A DNA stretch of 64,000 nt from Rothia kristinae NBRC 15354. GTDB lineage: Bacteria; Actinomycetota; Actinomycetes; Actinomycetales; Micrococcaceae. This document shows, one piece after another, positions 1 to 7,726 of the stretch; position 1 is the first letter of the stretch; the number at the start of each line of letters is the position of its first letter. The position numbers and the translations under genes were made by a program. The notes beneath the pieces were generated by a model. It had not been told where the DNA came from, ran no database searches, and saw only the letters and a program-made list of their open reading frames with translations. The stretch is taken from the NCBI RefSeq assembly GCF_001570865.1, contig NZ_BCSM01000002.1, forward strand, positions 1-64,000, read 5' to 3'.

Positions 1-143
1 CCCCCCCCGGAATAGCCCGACCGGGATCGGCCGTTGCACCCGTGCAGAACCGGCGTCCGCGCCCGTCGTCCCCGCGCCCCGATCTCGCGGACAACGCGGG
101 AGCGGCCACCGCGATCGCTCACCGTCTCGAAAGAAGGCTCACC

Positions 144-1154
144 ATGCTCCCCCTGTCCCTCATCGACTTCGCGACCGTCTACGACGGCGAGACCCCCGCG
201 GACAGCTATGTCCGCTCCGTGGACATGGCCCAGCGCGCCGAGGCCCTGGGCTACTCGCGGATCTGGTACGCCGAGCACCACAACATGCCCAGCATCTCCT
301 CCGCCGCCCCGGCCGTGCTGATCTCGCACATCGGAGCGCACACCCGCCGCATCCGGCTGGGCGCCGGCGGCGTCATGCTGCCCAACCACTCACCGCTGAC
401 CGTCGCCGAGCAGTTCGGCACCCTCGCGGAGCTGTACCCGGGCCGGATCGACCTGGGGCTGGGCCGGGCCCCCGGCACGGACATGCGCACCCTGCAGGCG
501 CTGCGCCGGGACCCCCAGGACGCCGAGCGCTTCCCCAGCGACGTCGTCGAGCTGCAGGGGTACCTGTCCGGCTCCTCCCGCATCCCCGGGGTGGAGGCGA
601 TCCCCGGGCGCGGGACCAACGTTCCCCTGTACATCCTGGGCTCCTCCCTGTTCGGCGCGCAGCTGGCGGCCCGGCTGGGTCTGCCGTACTCCTTCGCCTC
701 GCACTTCGCCCCCGCGGCCCTGGAGCAGGCCACCACGGTGTATCGGGAGACCTTCCAGCCCTCCGAGCACCTGGCCGAGCCGTACGTCATCGCCGCCGTG
801 AACGTCACCGCCGCGGACACCGAGGAGGAGGCCGCCGAGCAGACCCGACTGGTCCGGCGCAACCGGGTCAAGGCCATGGTGGGCCGCGGCAGGGAGTTCA
901 CGGAGGAGGAGCTGGACCTGCTGGTGGATTCCCCCGCCGGGCACCAGATCATCGACATGCTGCGCTTCACCGCCCAGGGCACCGGGGATCAGGTGCGGGA
1001 GTACCTGGAGCGCTTCACCGCCCAGGCGCAGGCCGACGAGCTGATGGTGTCCCTGCAGTCCCCGACCACCGAGCAGTCCCGCCGCTCCATGGAGATCCTC
1101 GCCCAGGCGTGGGGGCTGCCCGCCGAGAACGACGACGCCGCCGCGTCCGCCTGA
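144..1154 (+). CDS. LLM-class flavin-dependent oxidoreductase (MsnO8-like)
   Basis: Predicted cytosolic FMN-dependent, luciferase-like monooxygenase or reductase of 336 residues, the usual length for the single-chain group related to MsnO8. The start ATG at 144 follows an AGAAGG ribosome site; the open frame extends upstream to position 42 but without family sequence. Family landmarks are the N-terminal LSLIDFATVYDG strand, WYAEHHN around residue 50, the GAGGVMLPNHSPL segment and LYPGRIDLGLGRAPGTD, which form the flavin-binding barrel face. The physiological substrate cannot be read from the sequence. It appears monocistronic: 660 bases separate it from the next gene on the same strand. Confidence 0.88.
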   Translation: MLPLSLIDFATVYDGETPADSYVRSVDMAQRAEALGYSRIWYAEHHNMPSISSAAPAVLISHIGAHTRRIRLGAGGVMLPNHSPLTVAEQFGTLAELYPGRIDLGLGRAPGTDMRTLQALRRDPQDAERFPSDVVELQGYLSGSSRIPGVEAIPGRGTNVPLYILGSSLFGAQLAARLGLPYSFASHFAPAALEQATTVYRETFQPSEHLAEPYVIAAVNVTAADTEEEAAEQTRLVRRNRVKAMVGRGREFTEEELDLLVDSPAGHQIIDMLRFTAQGTGDQVREYLERFTAQAQADELMVSLQSPTTEQSRRSMEILAQAWGLPAENDDAAASA

Positions 1155-1814
1155 TCCGGCCCGCCGACCCGCGCGGGACTCCGTACGACACCTCGCGATC
1201 CGGCATCGCGCCGGTCTGCGATCCGGATCACGAAAAGTCGCGTTCAGGTCTTCCCCTCGCGGGCCCACGGTGGGACACTGGAAGCGGTTGATCAACCGGA
1301 CCGATTCCACCGGCAGACGGGAGAGCACATGATCGCTGACCCCGCAGAAGAGCACGCGCGGGCCCGCTGAGGCCCCGGACCGCTTCGACCCCGCTGAGCT
1401 GACAGCACACCGCCCAGGGCATCCCGTACGGCGAGACACAGCACGGAAGGCACCGGCCCGGACCCCGCGGATTCCGCACCGCAGCGAAGCGAGGCTCCCC
1501 GGTCACCGCGATGAGGGCGAGACCCCATCGAGGACCCGGGGAGGCCTCCCTTCCACCGCTCACAGGAGACGGACTCGCTGATGAGTCCCCTCCTCATCTG
1601 GCGCCATGCCGACCCCAACCGCCCCACCACCCGCGATCCCCGGCTCCCCGAGCCGCACGCACCGCCCGCCCTCCGTGACGACGGCGGCAGCCACCCGGAT
1701 CCGACGGGAGGGCCGACGGGTCGGCATGGGTGCGTCCGGGGGTGCACCGCAGGTGCCGCCCGGTGCCCGCCATCGGGCGGCACCGCTGGGGACGGGCCCG
1801 GATAGGCTCGGTCC
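1155..1814. other. 660-bp intergenic stretch, no convincing gene
   Basis: No family-like coding sequence is visible. It holds a perfect 14-bp palindrome at 1285-1298, a 13-codon reading frame at 1329-1370 with a weak purine-rich site (GGGAGAG), and a 74-codon frame at 1581-1805 preceded by AGGAG at 1564-1568. The second frame begins MSPLLIWRHADPN but then becomes Pro/Gly-rich and resembles nothing known to me. The end of the stretch probably carries the carboxylesterase promoter; that gene has little or no leader (GGATAGGCT lies a few bases before its ATG). Confidence 0.4.
1285..1298. promoter_or_regulatory. 14-bp perfect palindrome, possible operator
   Basis: CGGTTGATCAACCG is a perfect inverted repeat. 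It lies 130 bp after the oxidoreductase stop and about 30 bp before a short reading frame. Its symmetry is typical of a dimeric repressor site. The regulator and regulated gene are unknown; the nearest long gene downstream starts 500 bp away. Confidence 0.35.
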
Positions 1815-3218
1815 ATGACCGACGCCCCGCAGCATGTCCGCCCCTGGCAGATCGTCACCGCGCCCGCGGGCTCCTTCCGCACGGTGCGCGAGGACGGCGT
1901 CGTGCGGGCCCGGGGCATCCGGTACGCCGAGGCCCAGCGCTTCGCCGCTCCCACACCCTTCGCCTACCCGCAGACCAGTCCGCAGCATCCCTTCCCCGCG
2001 GACATTCCCGCCCCGGCCTGCCCCCAGCGCCACCAGGACACCGATGAGCGGCTGATCGCCCTCGGCTTCGACGAGCACTGCCAGCGGCTGAGCATCACCC
2101 GGCCGGAGGATGGGCGCACGGACCTGCCGGTGCTGCTGTGGATCCACGGCGGCTCCTACACCGGCGGCGCCGGGGACCTCCCGCACTACGATCCGCGCTG
2201 GCTGGTGCGGGAGCAGGGCGTGATCGTGGTCAGCGTGACCTACCGGCTGGGGCTGTTCGGCTACCTCGGCGACGCCGGCTCCCGCGAAGCCAACGCCGGG
2301 CTGCTGGATCAGCTCGAGGCCCTGCGCTGGACGCACCGGAACATCGCGGCCTTCGGCGGGGACCCGGGCAACATCACCGTGGCCGGGCAGTCGGCGGGCG
2401 GGCACGCCGCCTGGGACCTGTTGCTGGCCGCGGACGCGCAGGGCCCCGCGACCCGGATGATCCGCCGGGCGATCGTGCAGTCCGCGCCCCTGGGGATCGT
2501 GCACGGGCGGACCCAGCGGGTCTGGGAGGCCCTGGCCCCCTCCGCCGAGCAGACCGAGCGGATGCTCGCGGAGGCCCCGGAGCAGATCGTCGCCCGGGAA
2601 TCCGGGATCAACCGGCTGGCCCTGCGCCGGGGAGCCGCGAAGTTCATGCCCTTCTCCACCCGCTACGGCGCGGACCCCCTGCCGCCCGAGGAGCGGCTGG
2701 AGGAGGGATGGCGCCGCGCGGCCGAGGCCGTGGACCTGCTGATCGGGACGACGGCGCGGGAGGTCGGCCTGTTCACCGGGATCCTGCCGCCCCTGCAGCG
2801 CCTGGGACGCACCCGCTGGGGCTCGCGCGGCGTCGTCGAACCCCTGGTGCGGGCCCTGACCCGGCGCATCTACGCCAAGGACGCCCGCCGCTGGGCACGC
2901 CGGTTCCGCGACGCCGGGGGCCGGGTGGGGCTGTACCGCTTCGAGTTCGGGCGCCCCGGGCATCCCCTGGCCTGCTGCCATCTGGCCGAGCTGCCGCTGC
3001 TCTTCCCGCACCCCGCCTGGCGCACCGGGCAGGAGGAGGCCGGGGCCGGGGTGACCGGGCCGCAGCTGATGGACTCCTACGATCCCGACACCCTGGAGCG
3101 GGCCGGCCGGGAGCTGCGAGCGCGGTGGGGCGCCGTCCTGCACGGGGCGGACCCGGGCGAGCTGACCGGGATCCCCGGGGTCCTGCGGATGCTGCCGGTG
3201 GGCGGGCGCCGGGGCTAG
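1815..3218 (+). CDS. Type-B carboxylesterase
   Basis: Serine esterase of the carboxylesterase/para-nitrobenzyl esterase group, 467 residues, alpha/beta-hydrolase fold. The oxyanion-hole HGG is at residues 111-113 (WIHGGSYTGGAG) and the nucleophile elbow GQSAGG places Ser193 after the family block GDPGNITVAGQSAGG. A late CCHLAELPLLF segment supplies the likely catalytic His region. No signal peptide is seen, so it is probably cytosolic. It hydrolyses short-chain or aromatic esters by family; the natural substrate is unknown. The start ATG has almost no leader, compatible with leaderless translation common in actinobacteria. Confidence 0.9.
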   Translation: MTDAPQHVRPWQIVTAPAGSFRTVREDGVVRARGIRYAEAQRFAAPTPFAYPQTSPQHPFPADIPAPACPQRHQDTDERLIALGFDEHCQRLSITRPEDGRTDLPVLLWIHGGSYTGGAGDLPHYDPRWLVREQGVIVVSVTYRLGLFGYLGDAGSREANAGLLDQLEALRWTHRNIAAFGGDPGNITVAGQSAGGHAAWDLLLAADAQGPATRMIRRAIVQSAPLGIVHGRTQRVWEALAPSAEQTERMLAEAPEQIVARESGINRLALRRGAAKFMPFSTRYGADPLPPEERLEEGWRRAAEAVDLLIGTTAREVGLFTGILPPLQRLGRTRWGSRGVVEPLVRALTRRIYAKDARRWARRFRDAGGRVGLYRFEFGRPGHPLACCHLAELPLLFPHPAWRTGQEEAGAGVTGPQLMDSYDPDTLERAGRELRARWGAVLHGADPGELTGIPGVLRMLPVGGRRG

Positions 3219-3253
3219 GTTGGGAGGCGAACCGCCTTCGAGAGGAGAACCCC

Positions 3254-3667
3254 GTGCCGAAGACCGACGGGAACGACCGCGCCCGCGCCGAGGAGCTGCC
3301 GAAGACCCTGCAGCGCTCGGACCGCAAGGCCCAGGACACCTACGCGCAGACCTACGACTCCGCGATGGAGGAGTACGACGACGCCGAGCGGGCCGCCCGC
3401 ACGGCGTGGGCCCAGCTGAAGCACACCCACGAGAAGGTCGGGGACCGCTGGGAGCAGAAGGAGCAGTACGGGGACTCGGACGATCGGGCCGCCTCCGCCG
3501 GACGCGACGAGGGCGAGACCGCCGGCGGGGTCAACGCCCGCGCCTCCAAGGAGCACCTGTACGAGCAGGCGCAGCGGCTGGGCATCGAGGGCCGCTCCGA
3601 GATGACCAAGGACGAGCTCATCGAGGCCCTGGAGAAGGAGAGTCGGCGCCGAACCTCCGGCAGCTGA
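3254..3667 (+). CDS. ChaB-domain protein with C-terminal Rho-N/SAP-like motif
   Basis: A 137-residue, highly charged soluble protein. The GTG start at 3254 is set by GAGAGGAGAA just upstream. The N-terminal half (ELPKTLQRSDRKAQDTYAQT, then AWAQLKHTHEKVGDRWE) matches the ChaB family. The C-terminal part (EHLYEQAQRLGIEGRSEMTK followed by DELIEALEK) matches the short Rho-N/SAP helix-extended-helix motif often attached to ChaB in actinobacteria and thought to bind nucleic acid. The actual role is not established. It lies 35 bp downstream of the carboxylesterase and may be cotranscribed with it. Confidence 0.85.
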   Translation: MPKTDGNDRARAEELPKTLQRSDRKAQDTYAQTYDSAMEEYDDAERAARTAWAQLKHTHEKVGDRWEQKEQYGDSDDRAASAGRDEGETAGGVNARASKEHLYEQAQRLGIEGRSEMTKDELIEALEKESRRRTSGS

Positions 3668-3694
3668 GGCGGCCGACGCGGCATCCGGGACCGG

Positions 3695-4318
3695 CTACTC
3701 CGGGGCCACCGTGACGACCTGGACCCCCGCGGCCCGAAAGGCCTCCAGGTGGCTCGGGCGGGCCGTCGCCCCCGTGACCAGCGCCGAGACGTCCTCGATC
3801 CGCCCGAAGCGGTGCACCGAGCTGCGCTCCAGCTTCTCCGGGGAGACCAGCAGGATGCTGCGCCCCGCGGTCTCCAAGCACGCCCGCTTCAGGCGCGCGT
3901 CCTCGGCCTCCGTGGCGGTGAGCCCGTGCCCGGGGGCGGCCGAACAGGCGCCGAGCACCGCGACGTCGGCCCGGAAATCCCGCACCGCCTCCACCGCCTG
4001 CGCACCCTGGAAGCACAGCGCCACCGGGCGCACCGGACCGCCCGGCACCACGACGTCGGCCCCGGGACGGGCCGCCAGCTCCCCCGCGGCGCGCAGGGAC
4101 AGAGCCAGGGCCTGGATCGGACGCCCGGCCAGCCGCGCGGCGAGCGCGGCGCAGGTGGTGTCGTCATCCACGATCACCGCCTCCCCGTCCCCGATCAGCT
4201 CGGCCGCGGCCCGCGCCATCGCCGCCTTGAGCCCCGGATCCTCCTCCGCCCGCTCGGCGTAGGGGCGGGGGACGCCGTGGGCAGTGCCGCGCCGGGCCCC
4301 GCCGTGGGTGCGCACCAG
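3695..4318 (-). pseudogene. DeoR-family regulator, C-terminal part, cut off by IS
   Basis: About 208 codons of the effector-binding (DeoRC, sugar-phosphate sensing) half of a DeoR-type repressor: LVRTHGGARRG, then AVIVDDDTT, VVVPGGPVRP and ADVAVLGACSA. The helix-turn-helix half lies 2.6 kb away at 6949-7092, on the other side of an inserted IS element. The C-terminal fragment could still be translated from a GTG at 4315 but has no DNA-binding domain. Family comparison joins the halves as LQDLG plus LVRTHGGA, the standard DeoR boundary. The intact gene was divergent from the VOC gene and close to the mannose-class PTS operon, so it probably repressed one or both. Confidence 0.85.
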
Positions 4319-4323
4319 CTAGC
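4318..4323. repeat. Left target-site duplication GCTAGC
   Basis: GCTAGC occurs at 4318-4323 and again at 6948-6953, directly outside the terminal inverted repeats. An NCTAGN six-base duplication is the known target preference of IS481. The TAG inside this copy also supplies the transposase stop codon. Confidence 0.75.
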
Positions 4324-5305
4324 TGTCCTGATCGGGGACGTTGGTCAATCGTGAGAACGGCGGCTGGTTGCCACAGGCCGTGTGGGGCCGGTGCTGGTTG
4401 TAGTAGTGCAGCCACCCGTCCAGCTCACCTCGGCGTTCGGCTTCGGAGGTGTAGCAGCGGGCGTAGGCCCAGCCGTCAGCCAGGGTGCGGTGGAAGCGCT
4501 CGATTTTTCCGTTGGTCTGCGGCCGATACGGACGGGTGCGCTTGTGCCGGATGCCGAGCTCTGCGCAGGTGTCGCGCCATAGGTGTGAGCGGTAGGCGCC
4601 GCCGTTGTCCGACAGGACGCGCTCGACGGTGGCGCCGCGGGCGTTGAACCACTCGACAGCCCGCACCAGGACCGCGGTGGCGGTGATCGCGGTTTCGTCG
4701 TCGTGGATCTCGGCGTAGGCGACGCGGGAGTGGTCGTCGATGACGGTGTGGACGTAGGCCTTGCCCATCAACGGGTCGTAGTGCTTGTTCTTCGGCTTGC
4801 CCGGGGTTGTCGCGCGGTTCTTCTCGCCTTGGCGGCGTCCGACGTAGCAACAGCCGCCGCCGTCGGGAATGTTGCCGAGCTTCTTCACATCGACGTGCAG
4901 CATCGCGCCGGGATGGTCGTGCTCGTAGCGGCGGACCGGCTCGCCGGTGGCGCGGTCGACGTGGGACAGCCGGTTCAGGTGCGCGTCGACCAGGATGCGG
5001 TGGACCGTGGACGGGGCGATGCCGAGTCGACAGGCCAACTGGACTGGCCCCTCGCGAAGGCGCAGTCGCAGGTTGATGCAGCGCCGGGTGGTCTGCGGGC
5101 TGGTCCGGTTGGGCGAGTAGCGGGGTCTGGATGATCGGTCCTGCATGGACTCGCCCTGGCGGTAGCGATCGGCCCAGCGCTTCACAGTCGGCCAAGAGAC
5201 CTGGAAACGGGCGGCGACCTCACTGATCGGCCACCCGTGGTCAACCACGAGTTGGGCGACCTTGAGGCGATGGCGGGGTGTCAGCGCAGCGTTCTGGTGA
5301 GTCAT
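4319..5305 (-). CDS. IS481-family DDE transposase
   Basis: Integrase-core transposase of 328 residues, full length for the family. Residues 1-110 hold two helix-turn-helix regions for end binding (SEVAARFQVSWPTVKRWADR and GIAPSTVHRILVD). The rve core carries the catalytic triad D139 (LHVDVKK), D233 (VLSDNGG) and E269 (NGKIERFHR), with the classical 35-residue D-E spacing. The C-terminal YNQHRPH motif is present. The final serine codon straddles the element end, and the stop TAG lies in the GCTAGC target duplication, so the element itself encodes no stop. The reading frame looks intact, so the element may be active. Confidence 0.95.
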   Translation of the reverse strand: MTHQNAALTPRHRLKVAQLVVDHGWPISEVAARFQVSWPTVKRWADRYRQGESMQDRSSRPRYSPNRTSPQTTRRCINLRLRLREGPVQLACRLGIAPSTVHRILVDAHLNRLSHVDRATGEPVRRYEHDHPGAMLHVDVKKLGNIPDGGGCCYVGRRQGEKNRATTPGKPKNKHYDPLMGKAYVHTVIDDHSRVAYAEIHDDETAITATAVLVRAVEWFNARGATVERVLSDNGGAYRSHLWRDTCAELGIRHKRTRPYRPQTNGKIERFHRTLADGWAYARCYTSEAERRGELDGWLHYYNQHRPHTACGNQPPFSRLTNVPDQDS

Positions 5306-5366
5306 TCATGGCCTCATTCTTAGAGTGGTTGCCTCGCGGGTACATGGGCGAGTTGTGTGCGCTGGC

Positions 5367-6251
5367 TCATGCCGGTTCTGCCGCTGACCTTTCAATGCGT
5401 GTGGTGGCGCAGGCCACTCCGCCCAGCACGACAAGCAGCCCCGCCCATTGGATGGGGGAAGGCCGCTGACCGAACATGGCCCAGGCCCACAACATCGTGA
5501 CGGGGGCTGTCAGGTAGAGCAGGGTGCTGGTTGCGGTGGCCCCCACGTGGCGCAGGCACCAGGTGAAGGTGGCATAGCCGCCCAGGCCTGACAGGAGAAC
5601 GAGCCAGATGAGCGCCAGCACCAACCGTCCGGAGACGGGAACGCGGAAGCTCCCATCGGCGAGCGCGCAGAGCATGAAGAATCCAGCCGCCACACAGACT
5701 TGAATAGTCAGGCTGAGCATGACCGGCATTGCCGGTTGCCACACGCGCTCCAGGAGCGCAGCCGTGGACAGGCCGAGCAGGCTTGCCACCACCAGGCCGA
5801 CACTGGCCACGCCGGCCGCGCTGATCCCACCAACGCTGAGGGTCACACCGGCAAGCGCCACACCAAGACCAGCCCACTGGCGAATGCTGACGGAATCAGA
5901 GAAGACCAGTCGCCCCACGGCGGTGACCAGCAAGGGCTGCAGTGCGCACACCAGGGCAGACAGCCCGGCATCTAGCCCGTGGTGGGCGGCAAGGAACACC
6001 CCGCCGAGGAATACGACATGCGACAGCAGCGACAAGGCAACCTGTCGCAACAGATCACCGCGTCCCACGTCGACCACCGCTCGGCGGGTCGAGGACGTCA
6101 CCATAGAGACGACAAGGAGCACTGCCGCGGTCACCAGGTAGCGCCAAGCCAGTAGCCCCCAGACTCCCACCGCCGTCTGGTCGGCCAAGGACGCGCCCAC
6201 GAAACCAGAGCTCCACGTCATCACGAATGCTGCAGCCAAGATCCATCGCAT
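5367..6251 (-). CDS. EamA/DMT-family exporter (IS passenger)
   Basis: Inner-membrane drug/metabolite transporter superfamily protein, 294 residues from ATG 6251, with about ten hydrophobic segments arranged as two EamA repeats (first MRWILAAAFVMTWSSGFVGA; second repeat beginning near SGLGGYATFTWCLRH). Family members export amino acids, nucleosides or drugs; the substrate here is not readable. The frame continues upstream to 6461 but overlaps the TetR gene and lacks family sequence, so the internal ATG is preferred. It is divergent from the TetR gene across a 64-bp region with a palindromic operator, the layout of a locally repressed efflux gene. Confidence 0.85.
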   Translation of the reverse strand: MRWILAAAFVMTWSSGFVGASLADQTAVGVWGLLAWRYLVTAAVLLVVSMVTSSTRRAVVDVGRGDLLRQVALSLLSHVVFLGGVFLAAHHGLDAGLSALVCALQPLLVTAVGRLVFSDSVSIRQWAGLGVALAGVTLSVGGISAAGVASVGLVVASLLGLSTAALLERVWQPAMPVMLSLTIQVCVAAGFFMLCALADGSFRVPVSGRLVLALIWLVLLSGLGGYATFTWCLRHVGATATSTLLYLTAPVTMLWAWAMFGQRPSPIQWAGLLVVLGGVACATTRIERSAAEPA

Positions 6252-6265
6252 CGCAACAGGTAACC

Positions 6266-6279
6266 ATACCGGTCGGTAT
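6266..6279. promoter_or_regulatory. TetR-type operator between exporter and regulator
   Basis: ATACCG-GT-CGGTAT is a perfect 6-bp inverted repeat with a 2-bp centre, lying midway between the divergent EamA and TetR start codons. The ACCGGTCGGT core is like sites bound by small TetR-family repressors. TATACT at 6277-6282 overlaps its right arm and could be a -10 element, so binding would block transcription. Confidence 0.65.
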
Positions 6280-6315
6280 ACTGTCAGTGTATCCGCATCC
6301 GAGCCAGGAGCAACC

Positions 6316-6885
6316 ATGGACATGGATCTCGAACCCTTCGCTCCAGTGAGCACCACCCCGGCGGGCCACCGGATCCTCGACGCCGCGACATGGCTCTTCC
6401 GGGAACAGGGCATCACCGCCACGGGCGTCGACAGCATCGCCGAGCGTGCCAGCACGACCAAGCGAACCCTCTACCAGCGCTTCGGCTCCAAGGACCATCT
6501 CGTCGCCTGCTACCTGCAACAACGCGCCCATAACTGGCAGGGCGAACTCGTGACCGCACTGCAGCAAGCCAGCCTCGCGGAAGGCCTCGACATCGTCTAC
6601 GACCACACCATCCGGTGGGCCGGAGACACACTCCGCGGCTGCGCCTTCGCCAACGCCTGGGCCGAAATCGGGGCCAGTGACCACCAGGCCACAAGGATCA
6701 TCCTGAACGAGAAGAACTGGATGTTGGCACTCTTCACGATCCTGGCCGAAGGCAACCACCGCATGGCCGGTCTACTCCACCTACTCCACGAAGGTGCCCA
6801 GGTCACCGCATCCATCCACCAGGACCCCACAGTCTTCACTGAGGCTCGCACCGCATCCCACCACCTGCTGGCCAGCCGGTCATGA
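6316..6885 (+). CDS. TetR/AcrR-family regulator (IS passenger)
   Basis: A 189-residue repressor. Residues 18-62 form the TetR helix-turn-helix (ILDAATWLFREQGITATGVD, then AERASTTKRTLYQRFGSKDH), followed by an all-helical ligand domain. The start ATG is preceded by CCAGGAG. It is transcribed away from the EamA exporter and shares the 64-bp control region with it, so it most likely represses both genes and is released by an exporter substrate. The right end of the IS lies 62 bp after its stop. Confidence 0.9.
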   Translation: MDMDLEPFAPVSTTPAGHRILDAATWLFREQGITATGVDSIAERASTTKRTLYQRFGSKDHLVACYLQQRAHNWQGELVTALQQASLAEGLDIVYDHTIRWAGDTLRGCAFANAWAEIGASDHQATRIILNEKNWMLALFTILAEGNHRMAGLLHLLHEGAQVTASIHQDPTVFTEARTASHHLLASRS

Positions 6886-6947
6886 GCTCGACCGGCAACC
6901 GTCGAGCTCCGGGGCACGCTTCTCGATCAACGTGTCCGGTTAGTACA

Positions 6948-6953
6948 GCTAGC
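6948..6953. repeat. Right target-site duplication GCTAGC
   Basis: Second copy of the six-base target duplication, directly after the element end ...GTTAGTACA. It is followed by the codons of the DeoR helix-turn-helix fragment. Confidence 0.75.
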
Positions 6954-7092
6954 CGAGGTCCTGCAGCTGGGCCAGATCCCGTCGCACGGTGATCGGCGAG
7001 GCGCCGGTGAGCCGCACCAGCCCCACCACACTGACCTCCCCGCCGGAGCGCACCGCCTCGATGATCATCTTCTGCCGATGTGATCGTTGCAT
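6949..7092 (-). pseudogene. DeoR-family regulator, N-terminal HTH part, cut off by IS
   Basis: A 47-codon fragment beginning MQRSHRQKMIIEAV and holding the DeoR helix-turn-helix (SVVGLVRLTGASPITVRRDL), then AQLQDLG and a TAG stop lying in the IS target duplication. It is the missing front of the fragment at 3695-4318. Restoring one GCTAGC copy would leave an in-frame TAG between LQDLG and LVRT, so the gene may have been defective already, or bases changed at the junction. Confidence 0.8.
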
Positions 7093-7119
7093 GTGATCAT
7101 CCAACCACTTACCGTGATC
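7080..7119. promoter_or_regulatory. GTGATC repeats at the DeoR/VOC divergent start
   Basis: Three direct GTGATC copies occur at 7080-7085, 7093-7098 and 7114-7119, around the start codon of the disrupted DeoR gene and upstream of the divergent VOC gene. Repeated short motifs at a DeoR promoter are typical of autoregulatory sites. This is positional inference only. Confidence 0.3.
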
Positions 7120-7173
7120 GCATCGCGCGGCCGCGAGGCCGCGCCCCGCCATCGATCCCCTCGGAGGAGACCC

Positions 7174-7557
7174 ATGCCCCGCATCGACCACACCGCGATC
7201 TGCGTCCGGGACCTGGAGGCCGCCCGCGGCTTCTGGCAGACCTACTTCGGCGCCACCGCCGACGCCGGCTACCACAACCCCCGCACCGGGCTGCGCACCC
7301 ACTTCCTCACCTTCCAGGACGGCACCCGTCTGGAGATCATGACCCGTCCGGAGCTCACCGACGGCGCAGGGCACACGGCCTTCGGCTGGAACCACCTGGC
7401 CCTGTCCCTGGGCTCCGAGCAGGCCGTGGACGAGCTGACCCACCGGCTGCGCGCCGACGGCTACGAGATCCTCGACGGCCCGCGCACGACCGGGGACGGC
7501 TACTACGGGACCGCCTTCCTGGATGCGGAGGGCAACCGCATCGAGATCACCGTCTGA
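7174..7557 (+). CDS. VOC (glyoxalase/bleomycin-resistance fold) protein
   Basis: A 127-residue single VOC unit, beta-alpha-beta3 twice, started by ATG 7174 after TCGGAGGAGA. The N-terminal IDHTAICVRDLEAARGFW and C-terminal YGTAFLDAEGNRIEIT blocks are the two halves of the fold. Likely metal ligands are His4-region HTA, a central Glu/His (LEIM, WNHLALSL) and the final Glu of RIEIT. Family members include metallo-isomerases and lyases such as glyoxalase I; the substrate is unknown. It sits between the broken DeoR gene and the mannose-class PTS operon and may have belonged to the same regulon. Confidence 0.85.
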   Translation: MPRIDHTAICVRDLEAARGFWQTYFGATADAGYHNPRTGLRTHFLTFQDGTRLEIMTRPELTDGAGHTAFGWNHLALSLGSEQAVDELTHRLRADGYEILDGPRTTGDGYYGTAFLDAEGNRIEITV

Positions 7558-7726
7558 CCCCGCCGCCGCGCCGTCATACTCGCGCGCCTGCCCGCCTCCG
7601 ATCTCCGGCGGAGCTACACTGAGCGCGCCGAGACGCGCCGCACCGCCCGCCCCGGCTCCACCCATCACTTCGGGACCGGGCTTCCGCACGGAGGCGCCGT
7701 CCCGCCGCACCATCGGAGGATGACGT

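Larger units (their letters stand above)
4324..6947. mobile_element. IS481-family element carrying a DMT exporter and TetR regulator
   Basis: A 2624-bp element bounded by imperfect inverted repeats: left end TGTCCTGATCGGGGACG, reverse complement of the right end TGTACTAACCGGACACG (12 of 17 identical), both starting with TGT. GCTAGC duplications flank it. Ordinary IS481 elements hold only a transposase of about 1 kb; this one also holds an EamA-type exporter and a TetR regulator between its ends, so it behaves as a transporter-type IS with passenger genes. It splits a DeoR regulator. The passenger region is visibly less GC-rich than the host genes, consistent with transfer. Confidence 0.8.

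Noticed and set aside
1578-1588. CTGATGAGTCC resembling a hammerhead ribozyme core
   Set aside because: No conserved GAAA strand or closing stems nearby; a short match by chance.
5367-6461. Longer 364-residue version of the EamA exporter
   Set aside because: The extra 70 residues overlap the TetR gene on the other strand and the operator; internal ATG 6251 matches the family start.
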